The notes under the pieces: generated by a model
Seen by the model: only the letters and a program-made list of their open reading frames with translations
Databases searched by the model: none
What the model was told of the DNA's origin: nothing
Source: Cephalopachus bancanus
Lineage: Eukaryota; Chordata; Mammalia; Primates; Tarsiidae
Length of the DNA: 64,000 nucleotides
Assembly (NCBI GenBank): GCA_027257055.1
Contig: JAPVLO010000232.1
Coordinates: 5,146,001 to 5,210,000 of the forward strand
Direction of reading: 5' to 3'
Part shown: one piece after another, positions 44,839 to 57,557 of the stretch
Position numbering within the stretch: the stretch's first letter is position 1
Layout of the letters: each line of letters starts with the position of its first letter
Program-made: the position numbers and the translations under genes

Positions 44839-47800
44839 GATACTACCCTTGTTTTAAACAAACTGTAACAAATTTAAAATACTTGAAATTATATAAAGTA
44901 TATTTTCTGACCATAATGAAATTAGAAATCAACAAAACAAATATCAGAGGAACATCTCCAAACACATAGACATTAAACCACATTTCTAAGTAATCCCTAG
45001 GCCAAAGAGGAATTCCCAAGGAAGATTAGAATATATTTTGAACTGAAAGAAAATGAAAATATACAGTATCAAATTTTGTGAAACTCAGCTAATGTAGTAG
45101 TACTTAGAAGAAAATGTATAGCAACAAGTGCTTATATTAGAAAAGAAAGGTCTCAAATCAGTAATCTAAGTGTCTGCCATAAGACTAGAAAAAAGAAAAA
45201 CAAAATAATCCCCAAAGCAAGCAGATAATAAAGATGAGCAGGTCAATGAAATTAGAAATAGAAAAACAGTGGAGAAAATCAGTTCAACAGAAAGCTTGTG
45301 CTTGGAAAAGATCAATAGAACTAATAGCTGTTATCAATAATACTGATAATGGACGCCAAGACTGATCAGAAAGCATAGGAGAAAGAGAAAGAAGAGGAGG
45401 GGAAGGCAATGATGACACAAATTACCAATATCAAGAATGAAAGAAAGGTGACCCTGCAGGCATTAAAAGGACAATAAGGGAAACAAGTCTACACATAAAT
45501 TTAACAACTTAGATTAAATAAACCAATTCCTTGAAAACTACAAACTACCAAAACTCACCAAGATGAAATAGATAATTTGAATAGTCTTGAAAGCGTTTCA
45601 AGCAATAAACTTTTCAAAAAATTCTCCAGATCCAGTTGTGATCACTAAAGCATGCTACCAAAAATTTAAAGACACAGTCTTTTCCAGGATTGCCGTAAAA
45701 CCAGCACAAGACAAAAACAGTACAAGAAAAGATAACTACAAGCTGGTATCTCATAAACATAGATGGAAAAATCCTCAGCAAAATATTAGCATATTAAATC
45801 CAGTAATATATAAAAAAAATATATACCATAACCAGGAGTTTAGCCCAAGATTGTAAGGCTGGTTCCATATTTGAAAATTAATGCAATCCACTGTGCTAAG
45901 AGCCTAAAGAAGAAAAACTATATATAGTCACATACATTGAGGCAGAAAAAACTTTCAACACAATTCAGCATCCCATTTGTGATTTTTAAAAATCTTTCAA
46001 CAAGTAAGGAATAAAAGGGTACTTCCCCAACCTGATAAAAACACTGCAGTTAACAACATCCTTAATGATGAAAAACTGAATGTTTTCCTCCAAGGACAGG
46101 AACAAGACAAGGGTGTTCATTCACCCCCTCCATGCAACTTTGTTCTGAAGGTTTTAACCAGTGCAATAAAGCAAAAGAAAGAAACAAAAGGCAGATTGGA
46201 AAGAAAACGCAACAAAGGTGACTTGTTTGTCTACATAGCAAATCCAAGACAATCCACAAAAAAACCTAGAATTTACAAGTGAGCTTAGCAAGATCTTAGG
46301 ATACAAGGTCAATCCACAAAAACCAATTGTGTTTCTATATAATCACAATGAATAATAACTGGAAAGCAAAATTAGAAACAATACTATTTTACCACAGCTC
46401 CAACAAATAGTTATAAATCTAACAAAATGAAACCAGACTCACTGGCTCAGCTGGTAATCCCACATTTTGGGAACTGAGGTGAGTGGATTGCCTGAGCCCG
46501 CAGGTTCGACACCCATCTGGGCAACTTGGCGAGACCTCATCTCTGCAATAAATCAAAAAAATTAGGTGTGGTAGCACACACCTGTAGTTCCAGCTACTTG
46601 GAAGGCTGAGGCGGAAGGATTGCCGGAGCCCAGCAGGTCGAGGCTGCAGTGGCCGGGAGCAGCCACTGGACTCCAATCTGGGTGACAGAGTTAGACTCCA
46701 ACTCAAAAAAAAAATCTAACAAAATATACAGGATCTGTACACTGAAACCTAAATAATACTGATGAAATTAAGACCCAAAGAAATGTAGAGACATGCTATA
46801 CTATCAACTGAAGGACTAAACATGGTAAGATATCAACCCCTCAAATTAATCTATAGATTTAACACAGTTTTAGACAAAATTTTAAAATGTTTATAGCTAT
46901 AAACAAAGTTATTCTAAAACTGATAAGGATATGTAAAGGAGCTATAATAGGCAAAACAAAAAACAGCTGAAGGAAACATTGTCAAATTTTAAGACTTTGT
47001 GTAAAACTACAGCAATCAAGATGATGTAGTAATAGGAATCATATAAACACCTACAGCAATAGTATAGACTAGCAAGTCCAGCAATGGACCCAAACGTGTA
47101 TGACTTCTTGATGAAGATGCACAAGAAATTTAATGGGGAAAAAACTTTTTAATAAGTAGTGTTGGAAAAACTGATAAACATATGAAAAACAGAAACCAAA
47201 AAAACCTCCACCTACACCTCACATCTTAAATGTAAAACGTTAAACTATAAAACTTTTAGAAAATAAAATAGAAAAAATGTTTTAAAACATGGAATTAGGC
47301 AAACACTTCTTAGACATACACCAAAAACACAATCCATTGGACCATAACAAATTGATAAATTGAACTTCAAAATTAATCCTTTTGCCCTGTGAAAGATCCT
47401 GTTAAAAAGAAACAGTGATAAACTACAGATAGTATAAAATATTCACAATCACATATCTGACAAAAACTTGTATCCAGAGTATTAATAACTCAATAGTAAC
47501 AAACAAGCTAATTAAAATGGCAATGGTCTTGAATACATACTTCACCAAAAAGGATAAATGATGGCAAATAAGATGTGTGATACCAGTAGCCATTACAAAA
47601 CTGCAAGTTAAAACCATGAGGAGATCCATTTGTACACACACCTATTACAATGGCTAAAATAAAATAATACCATCCCAAGAGCTAACGAGAATGTGACATA
47701 ACTGAAACTTTTATACTGTACATTGTTGGTATGAATGCAAACTGGTATAACATTTTGGAAAGTAGTTTGTTTCATATAAAGTTTGATATATATTTGTATG

Positions 47801-48294
47801 ATCAAGTAATTCCATTCCTAGTTATTTATGCAGAGAAATGAAAACTTACATTCATATGTAAACCTGTACACACAAATGTTTATAGCTACTCTAGCATAAT
47901 GGCCAAAAGCTGGAAACAATCCACAATGTCTTTAACTGGTAAATGGATAAAAAGTCTTTTGTACATTTATACAATGGAATAGTACTCATCAATAAAAATA
48001 AATGTTTATTCATACATGCAGCAACTTGTGAGTATTCAACTACAAAAGTATTGTGCTTAGCAAAAGAAGTCAGTCTCAAAAAGGAATTCATACATACTCA
48101 AATCATTCAGTATGTATGATTCCATTTATATGGTAATCTTAAAGAAAACAAAACTACAATAACAAGAGAGCAAGCTGATGGTTGCCAGGAGTGAGAGGAG
48201 GTAGGAGGGCATGACTGCAAAGGGACAGCATGAGAGTTGCTTAGGGTAATATAGCTATATCCTGATTGTGGTGGTGGTTACATGAATCTCTATG
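44839..48294 (+). mobile_element. Old L1 (L1M type), ORF2 to 3' end, sense
   Basis: Long A-rich remnant: AACATCCTTAATGATGAAAA and GGAACAAGACAAGGGTGTTC (RT), ATACAATGGAATAGTACTCA and the TGAAAACTTACATTCATATG type 3' region. No frame longer than about 90 codons survives. Interrupted by the SINE at 46429 and ended by a mariner. Confidence 0.8.
46429..46711 (+). repeat. Alu-type SINE inside old L1
   Basis: Dimer ending TAGACTCCAACTC-A(10). Perfect 14-bp duplication AAATCTAACAAAAT at 46415-46428 and 46712-46725. Confidence 0.96.
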
Positions 48295-49209
48295 TGAGGT
48301 CTAACAGTTAAGTTCACAAACTCATCCTAGAAAAAGTGCTACATACCTCGTTACTTAATATCTCTACAGTCACCTTCGAAGTACTCCCCTTGGGAAACTA
48401 TGCTCTAATGCCAGCACCTAGTCCACCCATCAAATCAATTTTGGAACTCTTTTTCTGGAATGGCCATCAGAGCTGTCGTATCACCTCTTGATGTTCTGAA
48501 TGTCATCAAAATGCCTTCCTTTCAATATTTCCTTTATCTTTGGGTAAAAACTCATGGATCGGGTGAGTAAGGAGGGTACTATACACCAAAACAGTTATTT
48601 CTTTATGGCTAGAAAGTCCCTCACAGTGCCATGTGAGCTGGTACATTGTCGTGATGAAAGAGCTTCAGGACCATTTTTGCACACACCTTTCTCAAACCAC
48701 AATTTTCAGTTAAGATTTTCCTGTTTCTCTTTCAATGTTTATTTGGTCTGCTATACTTCTCATAGTCAGCCGATGATTTTGACACATAATTCGATGAATT
48801 TTTGTAATGTTTTCATCAGTTCTGCTTGTTACTGGCCATTCTGACCTCTCTTCATCCGTGACGCTTTCTCTCCCCTCAGAAAAAAATGTTTAATCCATTT
48901 GTACACTGCTGTATTCTTCACGGTATCATCCCCATAAACTTGGATTAACATGTCCTTGATTTCACTTCTACTATTGCCAAGTTTAACAAGAAATTTAATG
49001 TTTGTTCATTGTTCTAATTAAAACTCTTGACACTTGCCCAATGGCACATAAAAACATGCAACAACAGTAATGAACACCACTCAGCAAGACACCATCACAT
49101 ACTGACACAAACACAGCTGTGAGACAATGATATACCAAGGCTATGAAACCTTACTAAGTTGTTTGTAAACACACGGTGGCAAGTTTGTGAACTTAATTGT
49201 CAGACCTCA
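48295..49209 (-). mobile_element. Mariner-like element with well-preserved inverted repeats
   Basis: Ends TGAGGTCTAACAGTTAAGTT and, on the other strand, TGAGGTCTGACAATTAAGTT: 25 of 27 bases match. TA at the right (49210-49211), TG at the left. 915 bp. The - strand encodes N-terminal transposase pieces (VYGDDTVKNTAVYKWI, then RGESVTDEERSEWPVTSRTD) with the middle deleted. Confidence 0.88.
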
Positions 49210-49722
49210 TATGTGTTAAATACATATAATGAAATGCAAAAATCTATTTTATTGTATGCTACTGAAAAAAGACAAAAATTCCCTCCCCCCTAAAAATAAT
49301 TTGTAGACAGTCTTGCAGGACACCTTTGAAATGGTTTTTCATATGAAAATAGAATCTCTATTTCTGAAAATCTCCAATACCAATCTTTATTTCTAAACAC
49401 GTTTGAACCCCTTCCTAGCACTTTTTTAAAATGTAAGCTCTTATATCAATAGTATCAAGAATGAATCAGTGATTTTTGACTATATGTGTTATATGAAGAT
49501 ACAAAATAAATTTTGTTGCAGGAATTAGAATCTATTCTCAGAAATGTAACATGTCATCCTTAAAATGAGTCATTTTTGTTAGTTGAGAAATAAAAAGGAG
49601 TTCCTGATAGCTTAGTGAGAATGAGTGATCTTGCACAACTACCTTTTCATTTTCAACCCTCCTTTCTGAAAAAGACATAGGTCCCAGAAAAATGAGTAAC
49701 ATTTTTATTTGCTTCTGTTCAG

Positions 49723-49849
49723 TTTTCATTCTCAGCTTGCAAGTTTAATGTTCAGAAGAGCAAAGAAGGAACAGGACGAGTGGTGATGTGGAAAATGGGA
49801 ATCAGGAACAGCTTTACCATGGAGGCCACCTTCTGTGGGTCCACTCTGG
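49723..49849 (+). CDS. AGBL3: AGBL3 coding exon, catalytic glutamate
   Basis: A 127-bp exon after acceptor GCTTCTGTTCAG, donor CTCTGG|GTAAG. It encodes FSFSACKFNVQKSKEGTGR, then VVMWKMGIRNSFTMEATFC. The Glu in TMEATFCG (codon 49822-49824) aligns with the general-base glutamate of M14 peptidases. The exon ends one base into a Gly codon finished by GT of the next exon. With the two preceding exons every catalytic residue I can recognise is present, so the enzyme looks functional. Confidence 0.92.
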
Positions 49850-50530
49850 GTAAGACCAAGTTTCTTCATTCACAGCTCTCAGACCTTCAAGCCAAAAACA
49901 TATTTTAATGTGAAATTAATAGTATAGATTATTTAATAGTAAGCACCTTCTTTCCATTTAAATAACACTGATATTCTTTCAATACTATAAATAGAATGAA
50001 TGGGAAAACCCCCACTATCTGGGATCTCTATTTCATTACTTCCCTTTGTTTAGAAAGGAGGGTTTTAGCATGATGGCAGAAAACTGTAATTGATTATTTT
50101 ATAAACAAAAATGCTTGTCATTTTTTAAAGGGAGTTTCTATGGATTTTTTTTAAAATGAGGATTCCTGATGGTTTCAAGGAAAAGCAATGCATATACCTA
50201 TTATAGCACGGTAGAAATGTTCTTGTTAGATTTGCTGTTCACAAAGCAAAATAGACTATTTGGGAAGTCAATTTGTGATTAAATGAAAGCATTTGGTTCC
50301 CTGAACGAAAAATAAAAGTGTGCTCTGCAGTCCCACTTAAGAAATCTTTTAGTCATGTCTAGTACATCTTAACATAGGTGGAATACTCCATATAAAGATA
50401 TTGTCACATTGTCAGACAATGTATTGACCCAAAGAAAGATGCTGGAAAGCCACAAAAGTAATTTCAGTTAGCTTTTAAAGCACTTTGAAACTGGTGTAAC
50501 ATTATTCCTAATGATGAAAACATTTTTCTC

Positions 50531-52083
50531 AACTTCTGGCAAGATGGTGATGGGGCAGCCTGGTCTATAAGACCCTCTGCAAAGGAGAACACAGAGGGTC
50601 TCTGGCTTTCTCCCCGGGGGCTGCAGATCCCAACATTGGCAGCTTGCTCTTCACACGGAGCTCGGCCATCGCCACTGCTGGGGCATCAAGGTGGTCTGGA
50701 AAGCCACTGCACTTGCAGACACAGCAGCCACTGGCACCACTGCAGCCTCCATGGCAGCCATAGCGCATCATGCCACCCATGCCTGAAGTGATCCATGACT
50801 TCAGTCCTTGAAGCCCCTGCCAGCAAGATCTGCTGGGATTGCTGCCACCTCTGCTGCCACTGTGACATCCTGCTAGCCGTGGGTCTCCTCCTGTGTGCCC
50901 CGAGGCAGGCTTCCATCTCCGGCCTTTGCCCGGCTCCTGTCGGGCTCCACCCACTCTGGGGCAAGCAGCTGAGATAGCACTACCTGCTGGCGATTCAAGG
51001 TAACAACACCAAAACGGGAAAAACAAGTTTGAAAAACAGACACACACCAGATTTGAGGGGTGAACTGAGGGTGATCTGAACTGTCCTTCACAGCAGGCCA
51101 GGGGCAACTGACCCCAACTGTGAACTAATTTACCAGCTTGAGAAGACAGAAATCAGAACTGAAAGGACATTGGACTTCAACGAAAAGTCTCAGAGAGTGC
51201 TCAGTTGGTTCTGTTAGTTTAATGACTTGATTCTATTCCTATCGTTTGTTCCTTTTTTTCTCTTCCTTTTCTTCTTATTTCTCCTCTCTGTAAACCATAT
51301 CTTTACATAGAGGAACAGCACATCAATAAGGTGGTTGGTTAGCTTGTATGTTAGCATCATTGTATGTTTTAGTTTTTTTTAATGGGAGCTGGTTAGTCTG
51401 TAGCCGGGGTCTATTGTTTTTGTCCATTTCAATTTAGGTCTCTCTCTCCATTTGTTGGTATACTCGTCTGTTTCCCCCTTACTCCTCTCTCTCTCCACCC
51501 CACTCTTCCCCCCACTGTTTGCTCCATTCTCTTCCCTCTGCTAACCTCATTTTATTTCAGGGAGTAAACCTACAGCCCCACTGCATGGACAGATTCCAAG
51601 GCAGTGGGAAGTGGGTCTCAGATTATCCATACACCTGTTGGCGGATACCAGGACCTGCAGATAGATTTTGAATCACAGCTCCCCCGTTAAGTAAATCTCA
51701 AAACTGCAAAAAGGACCACTCCCAACCTACAGTACAACTCCAGAATTGAACAAAGTAAGAGGTCATACATAAGAATAGGAAATTGAACAAACAGAAGTAA
51801 AAGCAATCCCTCTACCCCGGGATAGCAGAATTAAAGAAGACGGCAAGGAAAAAGTAGGGATGGAAAAAACCACACAAATGAAGAAAAACCAAAAGAAGAA
51901 TATAGGTCCTATAGGTTCCCATAGACCCCTGGGAAATCAGATACTGAGAAAACAGACTCTGGAACACAAGCAATGAAGAGCCCCCAGAATGACTGGTCAC
52001 ATGCAACAAACCCAGACATCAAGACATTAAAAGAGAGAATTTAAAAAATTGAGGAGAGACAAGAGGAAAATAGGAAGGAGCTG
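50531..52083 (+). promoter_or_regulatory. L1 number 3 5' UTR / promoter
   Basis: The first 600 bp are GC-rich and homologous to 12770-13366. The antisense strand is open for 180 codons (50565-51107), starting at TTG. Confidence 0.6.
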
Positions 52084-52841
52084 ATGTCAGAAATAACAGC
52101 AGTAAAGAATACTGTCATGGAAATAAATAACAAACTAATAAGCATAGAAAGCAGAATTAGCCAAGCAGAAGAAAGAATCTCAGAGCTCAAAGACCAAAAC
52201 ACAGAACTAACCCAAACTGTCAAAATCATAGAAAAGAAGCTCAAAAAGACAGAACAAAACCTTCAAGAGATGAATGATCACTTCAAGAGACCAAACCTAA
52301 GAGTAATTGGGCTTCCTGAGGCAGAGAGAGAAACAGAGGTCACATTGGAACAAACATTTCATGAAATCATTCAAGAAAACTTCCCTCATCTCATCAAGGA
52401 TGAAAAAATTCAAACACAAGAGATTCAGAGAACCCCTGCAAGACAACAAATGAGAAGACCAACTCCCAGACACATAATAATTCACCTAAACAAAGTAGGC
52501 ATAAAAGAAAAAATCCTAAAGGCTGCAAGAGAAAAAGGTCAGACTACCTACCAGGGAAAACCAATTAGAATAGCAGCTGATAAACCCTCCAGGCTAGGAG
52601 AGCTTGGAGCCCTATCTTCGAGGTTCTAAAAGATAAACAATTTCAACTGAGATTAACCTACCCAGCCAAGCTAAGCTTCATCAGTGAGGGAGAATTGAAA
52701 TCTTTCCCAGATATCCAATCCCTAAGAAGCTATGCTGCCACCAGACCACCTCTACAAGAAACACTTAAGAAAGTATTGAACACAGAAGAAAAGGAAAAAA
52801 GAACAACAATGTTCTTCACAAGAGTACAGGCAAAAGATTAA
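52084..52841 (+). pseudogene. L1 number 3 ORF1, frameshifted
   Basis: ATG at 52084 opens 181 codons with the coiled coil and RRM (RVIGLPEAERETEVTLEQTF, RRPTPRHIIIHLNKVGIKEK). Around 52580 a short deletion shifts the frame, so the C-terminal domain (FISEGELKSF, about 52680) is out of frame. The same upstream TAA as in L1 number 1 is present. Confidence 0.87.
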
Positions 52842-52929
52842 AAACACACATGATCCAACTCTAAAACCAAAAGAAAGACAACACAGAAACAGGAAGAACA
52901 ACTCTGTAAGAACATTATGATAGGGATCA

Positions 52930-55900
52930 ACTTTCATATTTCAATAATTAGTTTGAATGTGAATGGACTAAATGCACCACTGAAAAGACATAGAATGGCA
53001 AAATGGATAAAATATCACCAGAAAACAATCTATTGCCTTCAAGAGACTCACCTCACTAGAAAGGACACTCACAGACTCAAAGTAAGAGAATAGGAAACAA
53101 ATTTTCAGGTGAATGGAACACAAAAGAAAGGCAGAGTTGCGATCTTAATCTCAGACAAAATACCCTTTAAGCTATCAAAAATTTAAAAAGATACAGAAGG
53201 CCACTACATAATGATAAAAGCATCAATCCATCAACAAGAAATATTCATCTTAAACATATATGCACCGAACATAGGAGCACCGACTTTCATAAAGCAGCTC
53301 CTAGTTAAACTAAAAACAGATATCGACTCCAATACTATCATAGCTGGGGACTTTAATACCCCACTCACAACCCTAGACAGATCATCAGGACAAAAAATCA
53401 GCAACGAGATCTGAAACCTCAATGTGACTCCTGATCAAATGGACTTAATTAATACCTACAGATCCCTCCATCCAAAGACCACAGAATACACATTCTACTC
53501 ATCACCACATGGAACGTACTCTTAGATCGACCACATACTTGGTCATAAATCAAGCATAAGCAAATTTAAAAGGACTGAAATTTTACCATGCATCTTCTCA
53601 GACCACAGTGGAACAAAAATAAACATTAACACCAACAAGATCCCCCCAAAACCCACAAAGACATGGACACTAAACAGCATGACACTAAACAACTCCTGGG
53701 TCAATGATGAAATCAAAACAGAGATTAAAAGATACCTGGAAACAAATGAAAATGAAGAAACATCTTACCAAAATCTCTGGGATGCCATGAAAGCTGTAGT
53801 AAGAGAATTTATATCCCTACAAACACACATGAAGAAAATGGAAGGATCACAAATTAACAGCTTAACAAGCCACCTAAGGAAGCTGGAAAAGCAATACCAC
53901 AAAAACCCTAATTTCAGCAGAATATCCAGATCACCAAAATAAAAGCCCAAACCCAGGACATAGAAGACAAAAAGATAATACAAAAAAATCAATGAATCAA
54001 AAAGCTGGTTCTTCGAAAGGATAAGCAAGATTGATGGTCCCCTAGCTAGACTGACCAAGAAAAGGAGAGAAAAAGCCCAAATAAACACAATCAGAAACAC
54101 AAAAGATGAAGTCACGTCTGATTCTGAAGAAATACAAAAGATCATTAGAGACTACTATGTACACTTGTATGGAAAGAAACTTGAAAACCTTTTAGAAATG
54201 GAGGACTTTCTGTCATCACACAACCTGCCTAGGTTGAAACAAGAAGAAATTGAGACTCTAAATAGACCAATAACAATCAAGGAAATTGACTACATAATGA
54301 GAAAACTACCTACAAAAAAAGCCCTGGACCAGATGACTTTCCAGCAGAATTCTACAAGACATTTAAGGAGGAGCTTATACCAATCCTACTGAAGGTATTC
54401 CAGGAGATTGAGAAAGATAGAACTCACCCCAAATCATTTTTCAAAGCTAATATCACATTGATACCCAAGCCAGGTAAAGACCCAACAAAGAAAGAGAACT
54501 ACAGGCCAATATCTTTGATGGATTCAACAACCGGATTCAACAACACATCTCAAAAATCATCCATCATGACCAAGTAGGCTTCATCCCTGGGATGCAACGC
54601 TGGTTCAACATTTGTAAAACCATAAATGTAATAAAATACATCAACAAATGTCAAAACAAAAACCACATGATTATATCATTAGATGCAGAAAAAGCTTTTG
54701 ATAAAATCCAGCACCCCTTCTTGATAAAAACCTTCAAACATTTAGGCATACGGGGAACATACCTCAAAATAGTAAAAGCCATCTATGAGAAACCCACAGC
54801 CAGCATACTCCTAAATGGACAAAAACTGGAACCATTTCCCCTGAAAACTGGAACAAGACAAGGATGCTCACTCTCACCCCTCCTGTTCAATATAGTATTG
54901 GAAGTCCTGGCTAGAGCAATCAGAGAAGAGAAGGCAATCAGGGGTATCCAAATAGGAAAAGAGGAAGTCAAGTTATCTCTCTTTGCAGATGACATGATCG
55001 TGTACCTTGAAAACCCAAGAGAATCTGTCAAAAACCTCCTTACACTGATAAAGGCCTTTGGCAAAGTCTCAGGATATAAAATAAATGTGCAAAAGACAAT
55101 CGCATTTCTTTACACCAATAATAAACAAACAGAAACCCAAATAAAAAACACAATTCCATTCACAATAGCCACAAAAAAAATGAAATGCCTTGGCATCTTC
55201 CTAACCAGAAACTCGAAAGACATTTACAATGAAAACTACAAAACACTGCTCAAAAAAATCAAAGATGACACAAACAAGTGGAAAAATATCCCATGCTCAT
55301 GGATTGGAAGAATCAACATTGTGAAGATGTCCATTTTACCTAAGGCAATCTACAGATTTAATGCAATACCCATCAAATTACCAGAAATATTCTTCTCAGA
55401 CCTAGAAAAAACAACACAGGAATTCATATGGAAACACAAACGACCAAGAATAGCCAGAACGATCCTCAGCAAAAAAAAAAAAAAAAAAAGCAGGTGGTAT
55501 CACATTACCAGTCTTCAAACTTTACTATAAAGCTACAATAATCAAAACAACTTGGTATTGGTACAGGAACAGGCATATAGACCAATGGAATAGAATTGAG
55601 ATTCCAGAAGCAAGACCTCAATTTCTCAACCAACTCATCTTTGACAAAGCCTCCACCACCTACCACTGGGGAGAGGGGAACCTATTCAGTAAATGGTGCT
55701 GGGAAAACTGACTGACCACATGCAGAAGATTGAAACAGGACCCCTATCTATTCCCATACATAGAAATTAACTCTAAATGGATCAGAGACCTAAATGTAAA
55801 ACCTCAAACCATAAGAACCTTAGAAAATGAAGGACATACCCTCATGGAAATTGGACTGGCATCCAATTCCTGAACAAAACCCGAAACTCACAGGTCATAA

Positions 55901-56570
55901 GAGATAAGATAGACAAGTGGGACCTCATTAAACTGACAAGCTTCTGCAAAGCCAAAGAAACCATCAAGAGAGCAGGGAGACAGCCTACAGACTGGGAAAA
56001 AGTATTTGCCAACTCCAGGTCTGACAAAGGCTTAACATTTTGGATCTACAAGGAACTCAAATGTGCTGAAAAGAAAAAAACAAACAACCCCATTATACAA
56101 TGGGCAAAAGATATGAACAGACACTTCTCAAAGGAAGACATCCGAGCAGCCAACAGACACATGAAGAAATGTTCAACCTCACTAATCATCAGGGAGATGC
56201 AAATCAAAACCACACCGAGATACAAGTAACTCCAGTCAGAATGGCCAATATCAATAACTCAAAAAATAACAGTTGCTGGAGACGGTGTGGCAAAAAGGGA
56301 ACACTTCTACACTGTTGGTGGGAGTGCAAACTAGTGCAACCTCTGTGGAAAACAGTATGGCGATTCCTAAAAGCTCTAAATATTGACCTCCCATATGACC
56401 TTGCAATCCCCCTACTGGGAATGTACCCTGAAGAACTCAAATCACTCTATAAAAAAGATACCTTCACACGTATGTTTATCGCAACATTGTTCACAATAGG
56501 AAGAGCCTGGAAGCAACTATGCTGCCCATCAAAAAGAACTGGATTTAAAAAATGTGGTACATATACATGA
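52930..56570 (+). pseudogene. L1 number 3 ORF2, broken
   Basis: Endonuclease pieces (LNIYAPNIGAPTFIKQ; NTIIAGDFNTPLTTLDRSS, 53211-53414). RT frame of 312 codons (54592-55530) with [40 protein letters not shown] and FADD at 54982-54993. C-terminal Cys-rich [17 protein letters not shown] (56100-56570). Stops near 53093, 53413 and 53525, a deletion near 54520 that removes part of RT motif 0/1, and an A(18) run at 55471. Confidence 0.9.
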
Positions 56571-56930
56571 TGAAATACTATGCAGCCATAAAAAAGAACA
56601 AAATCATGAATTTCGCAGCAACCTGGGTGAAACTAGAGTCTATAACACTGAGTGATCTCTCACAGAAACAAAGATCTGAGTATCACATGTTCTCACTCAT
56701 ATAGTGGACCTTGAACATCCAGTGCAATACTATAAGAAAATGACTGACAGTGGTGGGAAACTATGGGGGGGAGGGGAAGGGAGACGGGATTAATGGTAGT
56801 AAATATCTGTCTGGGGACGGGAGACACCTCTTATCAACAAGGGTGCCTGAACGAAGCATATTTGTATACCTAACCCTTAACTGTACCCTACAATATCATA
56901 ATAAAAAATATTGATTTAAAAAAATTAATT

Positions 56931-57197
56931 AGCCGGGCTCAGTGGCTCAGCCTGTAATCCCGCACCTTTGGGAGTCTGAGGTGAGTGGATTGCCTGAGCC
57001 TGCGGGTTTGAGACCCGCCTGGGCAGCGAGACCTCATCTCTACAATAAATCAAAAAATCAGTCGGGCGTGGTAGCACATGCCTATAAGACTTGGAAGGCT
57101 GAGGCGGAAGGATCGGCGGAGCCCAGCAGGTCAAGGCTGCGGTGGCCAGGAGCGGCCACTGCACTCCAGTCTGGGTGACAGAGTGAGACTCCAACTC
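56931..57197 (+). repeat. Alu-type SINE in the A-tail of L1 number 3
   Basis: AGCCGGGCTCAGTGGCTCAG to CTCCAACTC. Duplication AAAAAAATTAATT at 56918-56930 and 57198-57210, which overlaps the SINE tail. It lies inside the L1 target duplication, so it inserted after the L1. Confidence 0.95.
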
Positions 57198-57557
57198 AAA
57201 AAAATTAATTAATTAATTTTTAAAAAAAGAAAGAAAACATTTTTCTCACAAAACCTAGGTTTTTCCCAAAGTGATTATTCAGGCTAGTATAACTAGTAAA
57301 CAAATATTCCATTACTGTCTTATTAAATTTTGTTCTGCCTTATAATACAGACTAATCTGTGTTAAGTCAGCTTTGGTCCAGGTGGTGGAAAAAGAACAAG
57401 GAAACACAATTAGCTGTTATGTGACCTATCACTGAGAAGAAAATTATGGAATCCTAGCAATGTTTTGTTTATATCCTCTGTTTTGCAACTTAGGCCTAAC
57501 AGCTAAGAAAAAACTATTAACTCATCTCAAGGGTGAATAAATTTATTGATGCTTTAG

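Larger units (their letters stand above)
43077..49722 (+). other. AGBL3: AGBL3 intron (6.6 kb)
   Basis: GTAA to TTCTGTTCAG. Holds duplication copy B, an old Alu, an old L1 with a SINE inside, and a mariner. 43500-44500 and 49212-49722 show no gene or named repeat. Confidence 0.85.
50531..56917 (+). mobile_element. LINE-1 number 3, full-length, sense in AGBL3 intron
   Basis: Starts AACTTCTGGCAAGATGGTGA, the same end as L1 number 1. 5' UTR to about 52080, ORF1, ORF2, 3' UTR ending CATAATAAAAAATATTGATT and an A-tail into which a SINE inserted. Perfect duplication GAAAACATTTTTCTC at 50516-50530 and 57233-57247, outside the SINE. All ORFs broken. Confidence 0.96.
49850..57557 (+). other. AGBL3: AGBL3 intron (7.7 kb)
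   Basis: GTAAG to GATGCTTTAG. Contains L1 number 3 and its SINE. 49850-50515 and 57248-57557 have no recognised feature. Confidence 0.85.
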
